Shown piece by piece: positions 24,831 to 34,172 of a DNA stretch of 64,000 nucleotides. The notes under the pieces are model-generated. The model worked only from the letters and a program-made list of their open reading frames with translations, was not told the DNA's origin and searched no databases. Position 1 is the stretch's first letter; the number at the start of each line of letters is the position of its first letter. The translations under genes and the position numbers were made by a program. Source of the stretch: Nonomuraea guangzhouensis (GTDB lineage: Bacteria; Actinomycetota; Actinomycetes; Streptosporangiales; Streptosporangiaceae); assembly GCF_019396345.1 (NCBI RefSeq), contig NZ_JAHKRM010000029.1, positions 120,641-184,640 of the forward strand, given 5' to 3'.

Positions 24831-26495
24831 CTACCCGGCCGATCTTCGAGCTCGTACGGCCGAGGCCAGCGGGCTGTGCGGTCCGGCCGCCAGGATCAGC
24901 TCCTCCTGCAGCCGTCGCCGCGCCGCCGGGGTGAGCCGGTGGAACTGCGGTCCCGGCGTGTAGCCGCCGGCCTCCTCGCCTGCCTTCACCTGGGACAGCA
25001 ACCCAGCGTGCCGCAGCATCCGCAGCGCCGCCTCCAGCTCGCCGATCGGCAACTGGGTGTGGCGGCGCAACTCATCGACGGGAGTGGGGTGCGGCGACAG
25101 CCAGGTGTCGTCGGGCAGCAGCCCCTCCGCCCGCGGGATCGCCACCGAATGCACCAGCACCAGCGTCAACACCGCCCGCTCACTCTCACCAAGCCCGGGC
25201 ACATCTCCCGACGCAGGCCGCGAGGTAGGTGCTGACACGGCTCCCGACGCGGCTCCCGATGTGGGCCCGTGTCTGGGCACCAGGTCGTCGTCGTAGGCGT
25301 CGTCGTAGCCCGAGGTCCATCGCTCGCGGTACTGGATCAGCGTCCGGCCGCGCCGGGCGAGCATCTCGCCCAGCGTGTGGCGGAGCGCGGGGTCGCGGAG
25401 CCCGCCGAACCGTGCCTCCAGCACCGGCTCGGCCCCATGCTCCACCGCCATGAACGCCGCCACCAGCTCAGCCCGCCGCCGCTCGTCATAACCGCCCAGC
25501 AGATCGTCGAACTCCGCCTCGCCGCTCTCGACCCGTCCCGCCACCGCGAACTCCAGCGCCCTCGGAGGCGCTTGCGCGGCCCTAGCCACCTGCGGCTTTT
25601 CTGTGGCGGCCGCTACCGATGGGTCTTGTGTGACGGTTGCCTGTGGCGTTTCGTTGGGGACCGCAGTCTGCGGCTCTTGCGCGTCGGTCGCCTTCGGCGG
25701 GTCTTCCATGGTGACCGTCGCCTGCGGCTCCTCTGCGGTGGCCGCCACCAATGGGCCTTCTGCGGTGGCCGCCACCAACGGGCCTTCTGCGGCGGCTGCC
25801 ACGATGTCGGCGTCCGCCACCACCGTGAGGTCGCGGTGCTCCGGCACAGGAATGCGCCGGACCAGCTCCTTGAGCTGGGCGTGCGACTCGACCGGCCACA
25901 GGGCACAGCGGGGGCCCAGCGAGACCACGCCGTCGGACATGACGATCCACGCCGAGTCGTGCAACCGGCGCAGCGCCCCGATGGCCCAGTTGCGCATCAG
26001 GTCGTCGGTACGGCCGATCAACGCCCGGTAGGTGTCGAGGATCAGCTCAGCCGGCGCCGGAGTGCCCGGCCATGGATCGACGGACAGGTCGCTCCAGCAG
26101 CACTTGAGCGTCGCCGCCAGCACCCGCCGGGTCTCGCCCGCGCGCTCGACCGGGACCGGGGGCACCTGGTATTCGTCGAGGAGTGAAGGGGTGGCCGAAT
26201 CGGGCCACACGGGCAGTGCCTGGCCGGTGGAGTCGGCCCGCGTGAGCCGCACCATCCCGGGAGGCGCGGCGACACCGGCCCCCAGCCGCAGCGGCCCACC
26301 CGTCCGCGCCCGCGCGTGAGCGACCGCGCCGTCACCCAGCGGGCGACGAGCACCGGCACCCGCCGAAGAACGACCCGCACCGGCGGCAGCCGAAGAACGG
26401 CCCTCACGGGCGGACTCTGAAGAGAGCCCCGAGGCAGCGGACTCCGAAGGTCGGCCCGCGTCGCCAGGCCCGGAAGAATGACGAGTGCCGCTCAT
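24831..26495 (-). CDS. winged-helix (KITE/JetB-like) subunit of the SMC-like complex, candidate
   Basis: A 554-residue protein. The N-terminal 90 residues are Ala/Gly/Ser/Arg-rich and probably disordered. A folded part follows (about 110-225), then an acidic Pro/Thr/Glu linker with repeated EGPLVAATA units (about 230-305), then a second folded part whose last 110 residues look like a winged helix (PVDELRRHTQLPIGELEAAL and RMLRHAGLLSQVKAGEE). Its start codon overlaps the stop of the kleisin-like gene (ATGA at 26492-26495). By position and the winged-helix end it is the likely MukE/JetB counterpart, but it is more than twice the usual size and I do not recognise the family, so function is inferred from context. 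Confidence 0.55.
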   Translation of the reverse strand: MSGTRHSSGPGDAGRPSESAASGLSSESAREGRSSAAAGAGRSSAGAGARRPLGDGAVAHARARTGGPLRLGAGVAAPPGMVRLTRADSTGQALPVWPDSATPSLLDEYQVPPVPVERAGETRRVLAATLKCCWSDLSVDPWPGTPAPAELILDTYRALIGRTDDLMRNWAIGALRRLHDSAWIVMSDGVVSLGPRCALWPVESHAQLKELVRRIPVPEHRDLTVVADADIVAAAAEGPLVAATAEGPLVAATAEEPQATVTMEDPPKATDAQEPQTAVPNETPQATVTQDPSVAAATEKPQVARAAQAPPRALEFAVAGRVESGEAEFDDLLGGYDERRRAELVAAFMAVEHGAEPVLEARFGGLRDPALRHTLGEMLARRGRTLIQYRERWTSGYDDAYDDDLVPRHGPTSGAASGAVSAPTSRPASGDVPGLGESERAVLTLVLVHSVAIPRAEGLLPDDTWLSPHPTPVDELRRHTQLPIGELEAALRMLRHAGLLSQVKAGEEAGGYTPGPQFHRLTPAARRRLQEELILAAGPHSPLASAVRARRSAG

Positions 26496-27691
26496 GAAAT
26501 GCGCTCCAGGTAACCGTGCGACAGCCAGGCCGGTTCTTCCCCTGGCGAGATCGTGAGATCGTCGGCCCACACCAGCCGATAAGGCAGCTCAGGCCGCAGA
26601 TCGACCGTCGTCAGATCGGCCAGCAGCCGCCGCGCCGACGGCCAGTCGGAGCGCAGCACGCCGGCCAGCGCCACCCGCGACGACGACCCCAGCAGCGACT
26701 CCGCCACCTCGGTCAGCCGCTCGATCGCCGCGTTGGGCGAGGAGTCGAGCGCGCCCTCCGGGCCGGCGTCGGCGAGGGTGGAGCGCGGGGGAGTGGGCTG
26801 GGCCGGGGCAGGACGAGGCGCCTCGTCGACCGCGCGGGCGATCGCCGCCGGGTCGTGCCAGGGCGCCGGGGCGTCGAACACGAAGCCGTCGAGCACCGCC
26901 GCGAGCCGCTCGCGCGAAGCGGTCTGCGAGAACGTGCGCCACGTCTCGGTGGGCAGCAGCGTCAGGTTGCGGGTCGTGCCCGCCGAGTCGGCCAGGCGCC
27001 CGGCCGCCCGCCGGGAGGCGTCGCTGTAGGCGTAGATGGCCGCCCGCAGGTCGGTGCAGACCCGGTCGAGCTCCGGCCAGCGGGTCAGGATCGTGCCGTG
27101 TAGGCTCTGTGCCCGGCGCGCGATCTCCTCGGTGCCCCACAGCTTGGGCGCCTGCTCGCGCAGCTCCTCGATGGTGCCGGTGGTGAGCGTGATCAGCTCC
27201 AGCGCCCACAGCCGGAACGCCCTGGCCAGGTTGGCGGCGCTCTGCCTGGCCTCCTCCATGGTGGTGCGCGGGTCGGCGACGTTGAGGTCTTCGAGCGCGA
27301 GCAGCCGGTGCATCTCGGACTGGCCGCCGTCGTCCATCATCCGCCTGATGAACATCAGCCCGACCACGCTGGTGAACGACGCCCGATAACGCAGCTGGTT
27401 GGGCTTGGGGAACACCTCGCGGATCGCGCCCAGCCCCTTGAGCACGCGCAGCCGGTTGTCGAACTGGTCGCCGGGGTATGCGCGGCAGGCGAACCGCATC
27501 TGCTCATGCGTCAGCCACTCCTCGCCCGCCTCCGCGAACGCCGCGAACAGCGTCTCGGCGATGTCGACCAGGGCGGGGTCGTCGACGACCGCGCCGCTGT
27601 CGCGGGCCAGCGCCGCGAACATCCGGCGGTAGGTCGACAGCACCGCCTCCTCCGAGAGCGCGGCGTCGAGAGTCAAGGGCTGTTCGGACAC
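26492..27691 (-). CDS. kleisin/JetA-like subunit of the SMC-like complex, candidate
   Basis: About 399 residues, mostly helical, with a winged-helix-like N-terminus (EEWLTHEQMRFACRAYPGDQ then FDNRLRVLKGLGAIREVFPK), a long helical middle and a C-terminal segment. First gene of a three-gene operon with the winged-helix and SMC-like genes, the same order as jetABC or mksBEF, where the first gene encodes the kleisin. I do not see a recognisable family motif. The start is uncertain: GTG 27691 (VSEQPLTLDAALSEE) or GTG 27697 gives a plausible N-terminus, with a TTG at 27721 as the longest option; none has a Shine-Dalgarno sequence and the transcript may be leaderless. Confidence 0.55.
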   Translation of the reverse strand: MSEQPLTLDAALSEEAVLSTYRRMFAALARDSGAVVDDPALVDIAETLFAAFAEAGEEWLTHEQMRFACRAYPGDQFDNRLRVLKGLGAIREVFPKPNQLRYRASFTSVVGLMFIRRMMDDGGQSEMHRLLALEDLNVADPRTTMEEARQSAANLARAFRLWALELITLTTGTIEELREQAPKLWGTEEIARRAQSLHGTILTRWPELDRVCTDLRAAIYAYSDASRRAAGRLADSAGTTRNLTLLPTETWRTFSQTASRERLAAVLDGFVFDAPAPWHDPAAIARAVDEAPRPAPAQPTPPRSTLADAGPEGALDSSPNAAIERLTEVAESLLGSSSRVALAGVLRSDWPSARRLLADLTTVDLRPELPYRLVWADDLTISPGEEPAWLSHGYLERIS

Positions 27692-27823
27692 GGGCACTAA
27701 GGTACGGCTTCCGGCCGACAATCTCGGCCTGACCTGACGCGCTTGCCTGCGAGTAGTCAGGTGCGCACGCTAGTGTGCTCCAGGGTAATACGGGGGCAAA
27801 CGTTAAGTAATCGTACGTACGGG

Positions 27824-29962
27824 GTGAGTGACGCATTGCGTATCCACGTGCTGCGTGGAGACCGCGTTACGGCCGTGATCGCCGGTGTGGTGGCCGCGAT
27901 CCTGGTAGCCGTGGCGGCCGTCTTCGGCGTGGGCGTCTCCAGCGCCAACCCCAAGCTGGCCGACGTCGGCGCCTGGCTCTGGACCCAGGCCCGAGGCAAG
28001 ATCGTGCACGTCAACGGCCTGTCCGGCGAGGTCGACGGCTACCTGAACAAGAAGTCGGCCACGCGGCTGCGCGTCGTCCAGGACGGCTCGAACGTGCTGC
28101 TCGTCGACGACGGCAGCGGCTACGTCAGCCGGATCGAGCCCAGCCAGCTCAGCGTCGCGCAGACCCGCGACTTCGGCACGGCCGGGCTGCAACTCGTCGT
28201 CTCGGGCGCCGCCGGGTACGCCGTGGATCCGGCGGGCAAAGTGCAGCAGATCGACCCCGCCACGCTCAACTCGGTCGGCGCGTCGCTGTCGTTACCGGGC
28301 CCGCTCGGCTCGGCCCGGATCGACGGCGGCGGGCGGCTCTGGGTGCCGGTGACCGCGAAGGGCGAGGTCGTACCGGTGACCGAGGGCGTCGCCGCGACCC
28401 CCGTCAAGGTCGGCGAGCCGGGCGAGGAACTGGCCGTCACGATCGCGGGCGGCCTGCCGATGATCGTCAACACCCGCGCCGCGACCGCCACGATCGTCGG
28501 CGCCGACGGCGGAGTCGGCGAGATCACACTGCCGAAGGAGGTCGCCCAGGCCGCGAAGGGCGGCTTGCTGGCGCCGGCCTCGACCGAGGGCTCGCTGGTG
28601 CCGCTGCTCACGCCCGGCGACTCCGGGCTGCTCGTGGTGGTCGACACGGCGTCGAACTCGGTGCTCAACACCAGGTTCGCGGTGAAGGACCCGGCCGCGC
28701 TCGGTGTGCCGCAGGTGCTCGGCTCGAAGGTGTACGTCCCGGACCGCAGTACGGGCGGCCTGATCGTGTGGGACAGCGCGGCGGGCGGGCAGCCCACCAC
28801 GCTCCAGGTGGCCCAGGGGCCCGGCCAGGTCGACGTGTTCGTCAAGGACGGCCTGCTCTGGGCGAACGACGAGGACGGCGACAAGGCCGTCGTCATCGAC
28901 ACCGAAGGCCGCAAGCACGACGTCGACAAGGACGACTCGGACGTACCAGGACCCACCAACACGCCCAAGCCCAAGCAGACCCCGCGGCCCGAGCCGACGA
29001 ACACCGACACCCGGCCCGAACCGACCAGGACGGTGGAACCGACCAGGACGGCAGACCCGCGCCCGACGCGGACGGACGACCCCGAGCCATCGAACAAGCC
29101 CACCAAGACGCCAAGGCAAACGCCGACACCCACGCCCAGCGCGCCCACCAAACCGGGCGCCGTCAGCGCCAGGTCGGGCCCCGGCCATGTCAGCGTGAAC
29201 TTCAGCCCGTCCAGCGGCGGCAAGGTCGACCGCTACACGCTCAAGGTGTCCGGCGGCGACGGCAGGACCACGCCGCAGTCGGTGGACGGCGACGGGCCGT
29301 TCCAGTTCGAGTTCTCCGGGGGGAGCTGTGGCAGTGAGTACACCTTCACGGTCGTCGCCCACTGGTCCGGCGGCGAGGTCGAGTCGGAGCCCAGCGCCGG
29401 GGTCAAGCCCTGTGTGGCCCCCGGCAAACCGGCCAACTTCACGGCCAAGCCCAAGAACCGCGGCGCCGAGCTGACCTGGGACGCCCCGGAGAACGGCGCC
29501 GAAGGCGTCACGTACGTGCTCTCCGGCGCGGCCACGAACGACGGCATCAAGGGCACGTCGTTCACCGCCGAAGGGCTCAAGAACAACCAGAAGCACGCGT
29601 TCACGCTCAAGGCCAAGAACGACGCGGGGGAGAGCCAGGACGCCGCCACGACCGACGTGGACCTGGCCTATCCGAAACAGCAGTACCAGAACGCCAGCAA
29701 CGACGACACGAACACCCTCATCCGGCCGGGTCCGTCAGCCAACGGCGAAGCGGGGAGGATCACGAAGGGGCAGTACATCACGCTGACGGTGATCTGCCAG
29801 GTCAAGGGCGCGGCCTACACCGACACGTCCACCGGCAAGTCCAGCGACATCTGGAACCGGATCGAGTCGTCAGCGGGCAACGGCTACCTCAACGACACGC
29901 TGGTGGCCACACCGGACGGGGGCGGGTTCCCGGAGGCTCCGCTCTTCGAATGCACCGACTGA
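27824..29962 (+). CDS. membrane-anchored protein with two FN3 domains and C-terminal SH3-like domain
   Basis: 712 residues: a single transmembrane helix near the N-terminus (about 17-42), an extracytoplasmic beta-propeller-like part (about 60-370), a Pro/Thr/Lys-rich linker (about 375-440), two fibronectin type III domains (about 440-620; second begins GKPANFTAKPKNRGAELTWD) and a C-terminal SH3-like module. It is the first gene of the operon with MoxR, DUF58 and a transglutaminase-like protein, a common arrangement in Streptosporangiales. The GTG at 27824 gives a sensible N-terminus; the frame opens further upstream at 27743. It is divergent from the kleisin-like gene, so the two operons share a 130-bp regulatory region. 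Confidence 0.75.
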   Translation: MSDALRIHVLRGDRVTAVIAGVVAAILVAVAAVFGVGVSSANPKLADVGAWLWTQARGKIVHVNGLSGEVDGYLNKKSATRLRVVQDGSNVLLVDDGSGYVSRIEPSQLSVAQTRDFGTAGLQLVVSGAAGYAVDPAGKVQQIDPATLNSVGASLSLPGPLGSARIDGGGRLWVPVTAKGEVVPVTEGVAATPVKVGEPGEELAVTIAGGLPMIVNTRAATATIVGADGGVGEITLPKEVAQAAKGGLLAPASTEGSLVPLLTPGDSGLLVVVDTASNSVLNTRFAVKDPAALGVPQVLGSKVYVPDRSTGGLIVWDSAAGGQPTTLQVAQGPGQVDVFVKDGLLWANDEDGDKAVVIDTEGRKHDVDKDDSDVPGPTNTPKPKQTPRPEPTNTDTRPEPTRTVEPTRTADPRPTRTDDPEPSNKPTKTPRQTPTPTPSAPTKPGAVSARSGPGHVSVNFSPSSGGKVDRYTLKVSGGDGRTTPQSVDGDGPFQFEFSGGSCGSEYTFTVVAHWSGGEVESEPSAGVKPCVAPGKPANFTAKPKNRGAELTWDAPENGAEGVTYVLSGAATNDGIKGTSFTAEGLKNNQKHAFTLKAKNDAGESQDAATTDVDLAYPKQQYQNASNDDTNTLIRPGPSANGEAGRITKGQYITLTVICQVKGAAYTDTSTGKSSDIWNRIESSAGNGYLNDTLVATPDGGGFPEAPLFECTD

Positions 29963-29978
29963 GATAGGGGAACCTCAG

Positions 29979-30956
29979 TTGTACAACGAGCAGACGCAGC
30001 AACCGCAACAGCTGGCGGCACAGTTCGCCCAGCGCTTCCAGATGCTGGCCCAGAACATCGAGCGCATCATCCGCGGCAAGCACGAAGCCATCGAGCTGGC
30101 CCTGATCTGCCTGTTCGCCGAGGGGCACCTGCTGATCGAGGACGTGCCCGGCACCGGCAAGACCACGCTGGCCAGGTCCATCGCGGCCAGCGTCGACGCC
30201 GAGTGGCGGCGCATCCAGTTCACGCCCGACCTGTTGCCCAGCGACATCACGGGCGTGTCCATCTTCAATCAGGCGCACCAGAAGTTCGAGTTCCACCAGG
30301 GGCCGGTGTTCGCGAACATCGTGCTCGCCGACGAGATCAACCGCGCCTCGCCGAAGACGCAGTCCGCGCTGCTGGAGGTCATGGAGGAGCGGCGGGTCAC
30401 GGTCGACGCCGAGCCGCACCCCGTACCCAGGCCGTTCCTGGTGGTCGCCACGCAGAACCCGGTCGACATGGACGGCACGTACCCGCTGCCGGAGGCGCAG
30501 CTCGACCGGTTCCTCATGCAGATCTCCGTCGGCTATCCCGACCACGTGTCGGAGGTCGAGGTGCTCAAAGGCATGCCCACGGGGCCACAGGTCGAACGGC
30601 TGCCCGTGGTGGCCCGCGCGTCGGACGTGGCCGGGATGATCGACTTCGCCACCCGCATCCACGTCGCCGACCCCGTCTACGACTACATCGTCGCCCTCTG
30701 CGCCGCCACGCGCACCAACCCGAACCTGCGCCTCGGCGCCTCCCCGCGCGGCAGCCTCGCGCTGCTGCGGGCCGCCCGCGTCAAGGCCGCCGCCGCCGGC
30801 CGCCACTATGTCGTGCCGGAGGACGTCAAGGCCCTGGCCGTCCCGGTGATCGCGCACCGGCTGATCCTCACCCCCGAGGCCGAACTACGCGAGGTCACCG
30901 CGGCGAACGTGCTCGGCGAGCTGCTCGCCGGGATGCCGGTGCCGCAGGCGGCCTAG
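29979..30956 (+). CDS. MoxR-family AAA+ ATPase
   Basis: A 325-residue AAA+ ATPase of the MoxR family. Walker A is EDVPGTGKTTLARS, Walker B is NIVLADEINRASPKTQSALL, and the sensor/second-region motif QNPVDMDGTYPLPEAQLDRF is characteristic. MoxR proteins act as chaperones for assembly of partner complexes, usually with a DUF58 protein and other membrane partners encoded nearby, as here. The start is TTG at 29979, 16 bases behind the FN3 gene, with AGGGGAAC at 29966-29973 as ribosome-binding site. Confidence 0.93.
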   Translation: MYNEQTQQPQQLAAQFAQRFQMLAQNIERIIRGKHEAIELALICLFAEGHLLIEDVPGTGKTTLARSIAASVDAEWRRIQFTPDLLPSDITGVSIFNQAHQKFEFHQGPVFANIVLADEINRASPKTQSALLEVMEERRVTVDAEPHPVPRPFLVVATQNPVDMDGTYPLPEAQLDRFLMQISVGYPDHVSEVEVLKGMPTGPQVERLPVVARASDVAGMIDFATRIHVADPVYDYIVALCAATRTNPNLRLGASPRGSLALLRAARVKAAAAGRHYVVPEDVKALAVPVIAHRLILTPEAELREVTAANVLGELLAGMPVPQAA

Positions 30957-32036
30957 GTGCTGACACCGCTGGGCTGGGGCACGCTGGCCGGTTCGGCGAT
31001 CCTGTACGCGGCGGGGTTCGGGCTCGGCTACCCCGAACCCGTCGTGCTGGCCACCGGCGGGCTGCTCGCGCTGGCCGCCGCCCTCGCCTGGACCGCCCCC
31101 AGACCGAAGCTGGAGGTGCACCGCGAGGTCACGCCGCTCAAGGTGGCGCGCGGTGACGCGGCGGTCGCGGTTCTGCACGTACGCAATCTCGGCCGCCGGG
31201 GCCTGTCGGGGCTGCGCGCCCAGGACCGGATCGGTACGGCCGAGCACACGGTCGACCTGCCCCGCCTGCCCAGACGCGCCGCCAGGACGGTGTCGTACCC
31301 GCTGCCCACCGACGTGCGCGGCGAGATCCCGGTCGGCCCGCTCCAGCTCGTCCGCGCCGACCCGCTCGGCCTCACCCGCAGGGTCCGGCGGTACGGCCAG
31401 GCGGCCACGCTGCTGGTCCGCCCCCGCACGGTCGCGCTGCCGGTGCCCCCGTCGGGCCGGGCCCACCACCTGGAGGGCCCCACCAGCGACAACGCCCCCA
31501 GCGGCACGGTCACCTTCCACACCCTGCGCGAGTACGTCGTCGGCGACGACCTGCGCCACGTCCACTGGAAGTCCAGCGCGCGCACCGGCACGCTTATGGT
31601 GCGCCAGCTCATCGACGCCAGCCTGCCCACCACGACGGTCGTCCTCGACACCCGTGACCTCACCGAACTGGCCGTGGACGCCGCCGCCTCGGCCGCCGTC
31701 GCCGCCGCCAGGTCCGGCTTCCCCGTGCGGGTGCTCACGGGCGAGGGCCCGCTCGCCGAGACCAAGTCCGACCCCGAGCTCGTGCTGGACCGCCTCGCCC
31801 GCGTCCGGCCCGCCGGTACGGCCGGCATCGGTGAGGCGGTGCGACTGGCCCGGGGCGGCTCCCTGGTCGTGGTCACCGGCGACCCCGCCGAGGCCGCCCG
31901 GGCCTCGGGGGCACGGCGCCGGTTCGACCGCATCATCTGCGTATATGTCGGCACAGGCCCACTCACCGCCCCCGGCGTGACGGTCGTCCCCATCACAGAG
32001 CTGGCCGCACTACCGCTGGCCTGGGGCACGCGATGA
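30957..32036 (+). CDS. DUF58 family protein
   Basis: A 359-residue protein with two N-terminal membrane segments (about 5-50) and a DUF58 core in the last two thirds containing the diagnostic LREYVVGDDLRHVHWKSSAR block followed by TGTLMVRQ. DUF58 proteins have a von Willebrand-A-like fold and partner MoxR ATPases. The GTG start directly follows the MoxR stop codon (no spacer), and the 3' end overlaps the transglutaminase-like gene by 4 bp, so the three are translationally coupled. Confidence 0.9.
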   Translation: MLTPLGWGTLAGSAILYAAGFGLGYPEPVVLATGGLLALAAALAWTAPRPKLEVHREVTPLKVARGDAAVAVLHVRNLGRRGLSGLRAQDRIGTAEHTVDLPRLPRRAARTVSYPLPTDVRGEIPVGPLQLVRADPLGLTRRVRRYGQAATLLVRPRTVALPVPPSGRAHHLEGPTSDNAPSGTVTFHTLREYVVGDDLRHVHWKSSARTGTLMVRQLIDASLPTTTVVLDTRDLTELAVDAAASAAVAAARSGFPVRVLTGEGPLAETKSDPELVLDRLARVRPAGTAGIGEAVRLARGGSLVVVTGDPAEAARASGARRRFDRIICVYVGTGPLTAPGVTVVPITELAALPLAWGTR

Positions 32037-34084
32037 AGCGCGACGGTGGGCCCGTGTGGCGGCGGCCGGCCGGGTTGGTCGTCGTGGCGGCCGTCACCGG
32101 GGTCGGCGGGTGGGGGTTTCATCGCGTCTTTCCCGGCACCGAGCTGCTGCCGGCCGTCGTACCGGCCGCGACCGTGCCCGCCGTCGTGGCCGCGCTCACC
32201 TGGCGGCGGCCGCTCTGGCTGGCCCTGGTGGTCAATCTGGTCCTGGGGTTCGCGGGGACCGTACCGCTGTACAAGGGCGTCGCCCCCGGCCTGCTCGGAG
32301 ACCTGGCCGACTCGTGGCGGGCGCTGCTCACCACGCTCCTGCCCGCCCAGCCGGAGCCGCGGCTGCTCATCCTCGTGCACACGCTCGTCTGGGCCGCCGC
32401 CGTGGTCGGCGCCGAGACGCTGACCCGCACCAGGACCCGCGTGGCCGCCGCGGTGCCCGCACTCGTCGTGTACGGCGTGGCGCTCCTGTTCGGCGTGGAC
32501 GGCGAAGGCTCGAACCTGCCCCTGGCCGCGGCGATCGTGGTGCTCATGGCGGCCCTGGCCCTCATCCGGGACGACCGGCCGCCGCTGTGGCTGCTCGCGG
32601 GCCTCCCGGCCGCCGCCGCGCTGGCCGCCGTCGCCCTGGTCGCCGGGCCGCTGCTGCCCATCGCCGCCGAGCCGTACAACCCGAGGGACGACGCCGAGCT
32701 CCCACCCCCGGTGCGCGTCGACAGCGTCAGCCCGCTCGACCGCGTGTCGGCCTGGCTGCAGATCCCCGACCGGGACCTGTTCACCGTCAAGGCGGCCAAG
32801 CCGCTCAACTGGCGGCTGGCCGTACTCGATCGCTATGACGGCGTCCGCTGGACGTCCGGCGCCCGCTTCCAGCCCACGGGCGGCCGGGTGCCCGCGGGGG
32901 ACTGGACGGGCAAGGCGCAGACCGTACGCCAGACGATCACGTTCAGCGGCCTGCCCGGCACGTGGCTGCCCGGCGCGGAACGTCCCGTAGAGGTCGAGGG
33001 CGTGCGCGGGCTGGCGGTGGACCCCGGGAGCGGGGCGCTGCTGGCCGCGAGCAGGCCGGCCAAGGGGTTCACGTACGAGGTGACGTCGCGGGTGGCGGAG
33101 CCGTCCAAGGCCGACCTGCTCGCGGCCACACCGGTCGGCGATGCCGCGCTGACCGCGTTCCCGGCCGGGCCTCAGGAGGCGCTGTTCCGCAAGCTCGCCC
33201 AGCAGGCCACCAAGGGCGCGGACGTGCCGATCAAGCAGGCGTACCGGCTGCAGAACTACCTGCGCACCAACGCCACCTACGACGTCACCGCGCCGCCGGG
33301 GCACTCGCTCAAGGGCCTGGAGTTCTTCCTGGAGACCACGCACAGGGGGACGTCGGAGCAGTTCGCGTCGACGTTCGCGCTCATGGCCAGGACGCTCGGG
33401 CTGCCGTCGAGGGTGGTGGTCGGGTTCCGGCCGGGGCAGGCGTCTGACGGGGTTTATCACGTTAAATCGGGTCACATCATGGCGTGGGCGGAGATCAAGT
33501 TCGACCGGCTCGGCTGGCGGCCGTTCTACCCCACCCCCGGCCGTGGCGGCGCGAAGGACGACCACGACGTGGTGTCCTCCGCGATCAAGGAGAGCGAGGA
33601 GGTGGAGGGCGAGTTCACCCAGGGCACCGTGAACAAGCCGAAGGCGGACCAGAAGCCCACGGCGGGCGACAAGCCCTCCGCCGGGCCGCCGCTGTGGGCG
33701 ATCGTCCCGGCGGTGGGGGCGGGGATCCTGGTGGTGTACGCGGGCGCGGCGATGGTGCTGCCTTGGTGGCGCAGGCGGGCGCGCAGGAGGGTGGCGGGCG
33801 CGGAGCGGCGCGTGCTCGGCGCCTGGTGGCAGACCTGCGACGACCTCGGCCTGAAGGGGGAGCGGGCACTGACCGCCGAGGACGTGGTGGCCCGGCATCC
33901 CGCCGACATATCCGCCCATCTACGACCACTCGCCGATATTTCCAACTTCGTCCGCTACGCCCCCGACGCCGTCGCCCACGAGGCCGCCGACGCGGCCTGG
34001 CGCCACAGCGACGCCGTTCGCCGGGCCGTACGCGCCAGGACGCCGCTCAAAACCCGCCTCCGCAAGCGACTGCTCCTGCGCTGA
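32033..34084 (+). CDS. transglutaminase-like membrane protein (TgpA type), likely catalytically altered
   Basis: 683 residues with about six N-terminal membrane helices (residues 8-215), an extracytoplasmic transglutaminase-like domain (about 390-515), one further helix (about 550-575) and a cytoplasmic tail. In the domain the position of the catalytic Cys is Ser441 (RGTSEQFASTFALMARTLGL) where the family usually has C-E-Q-F/Y, and the His region reads SGHIMAWAEIKFDRLGW where HAWxE is usual. The enzyme may therefore be inactive or a distinct variant. It closes the FN3-MoxR-DUF58 operon and overlaps DUF58 by ATGA. Confidence 0.82.
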   Translation: MKRDGGPVWRRPAGLVVVAAVTGVGGWGFHRVFPGTELLPAVVPAATVPAVVAALTWRRPLWLALVVNLVLGFAGTVPLYKGVAPGLLGDLADSWRALLTTLLPAQPEPRLLILVHTLVWAAAVVGAETLTRTRTRVAAAVPALVVYGVALLFGVDGEGSNLPLAAAIVVLMAALALIRDDRPPLWLLAGLPAAAALAAVALVAGPLLPIAAEPYNPRDDAELPPPVRVDSVSPLDRVSAWLQIPDRDLFTVKAAKPLNWRLAVLDRYDGVRWTSGARFQPTGGRVPAGDWTGKAQTVRQTITFSGLPGTWLPGAERPVEVEGVRGLAVDPGSGALLAASRPAKGFTYEVTSRVAEPSKADLLAATPVGDAALTAFPAGPQEALFRKLAQQATKGADVPIKQAYRLQNYLRTNATYDVTAPPGHSLKGLEFFLETTHRGTSEQFASTFALMARTLGLPSRVVVGFRPGQASDGVYHVKSGHIMAWAEIKFDRLGWRPFYPTPGRGGAKDDHDVVSSAIKESEEVEGEFTQGTVNKPKADQKPTAGDKPSAGPPLWAIVPAVGAGILVVYAGAAMVLPWWRRRARRRVAGAERRVLGAWWQTCDDLGLKGERALTAEDVVARHPADISAHLRPLADISNFVRYAPDAVAHEAADAAWRHSDAVRRAVRARTPLKTRLRKRLLLR

Positions 34085-34172
34085 CAAAACAGCGTCATTG
34101 ACCCGAGCGCGATTCCGTGACATTGAAGAGTCTGGGATTGTTCCTCCTTCGGAGCGGCGACAAGGGGCAGTT

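Noticed and set aside
21350..27691. Complete Wadjet system
   Set aside because: No jetD gene on either side; the middle protein is much larger than JetB.
31028..33919. Long minus-strand open frame opposite DUF58 and transglutaminase-like genes
   Set aside because: Antisense shadow with Arg/Gly-rich low-complexity translation; the plus-strand genes have recognised domains.
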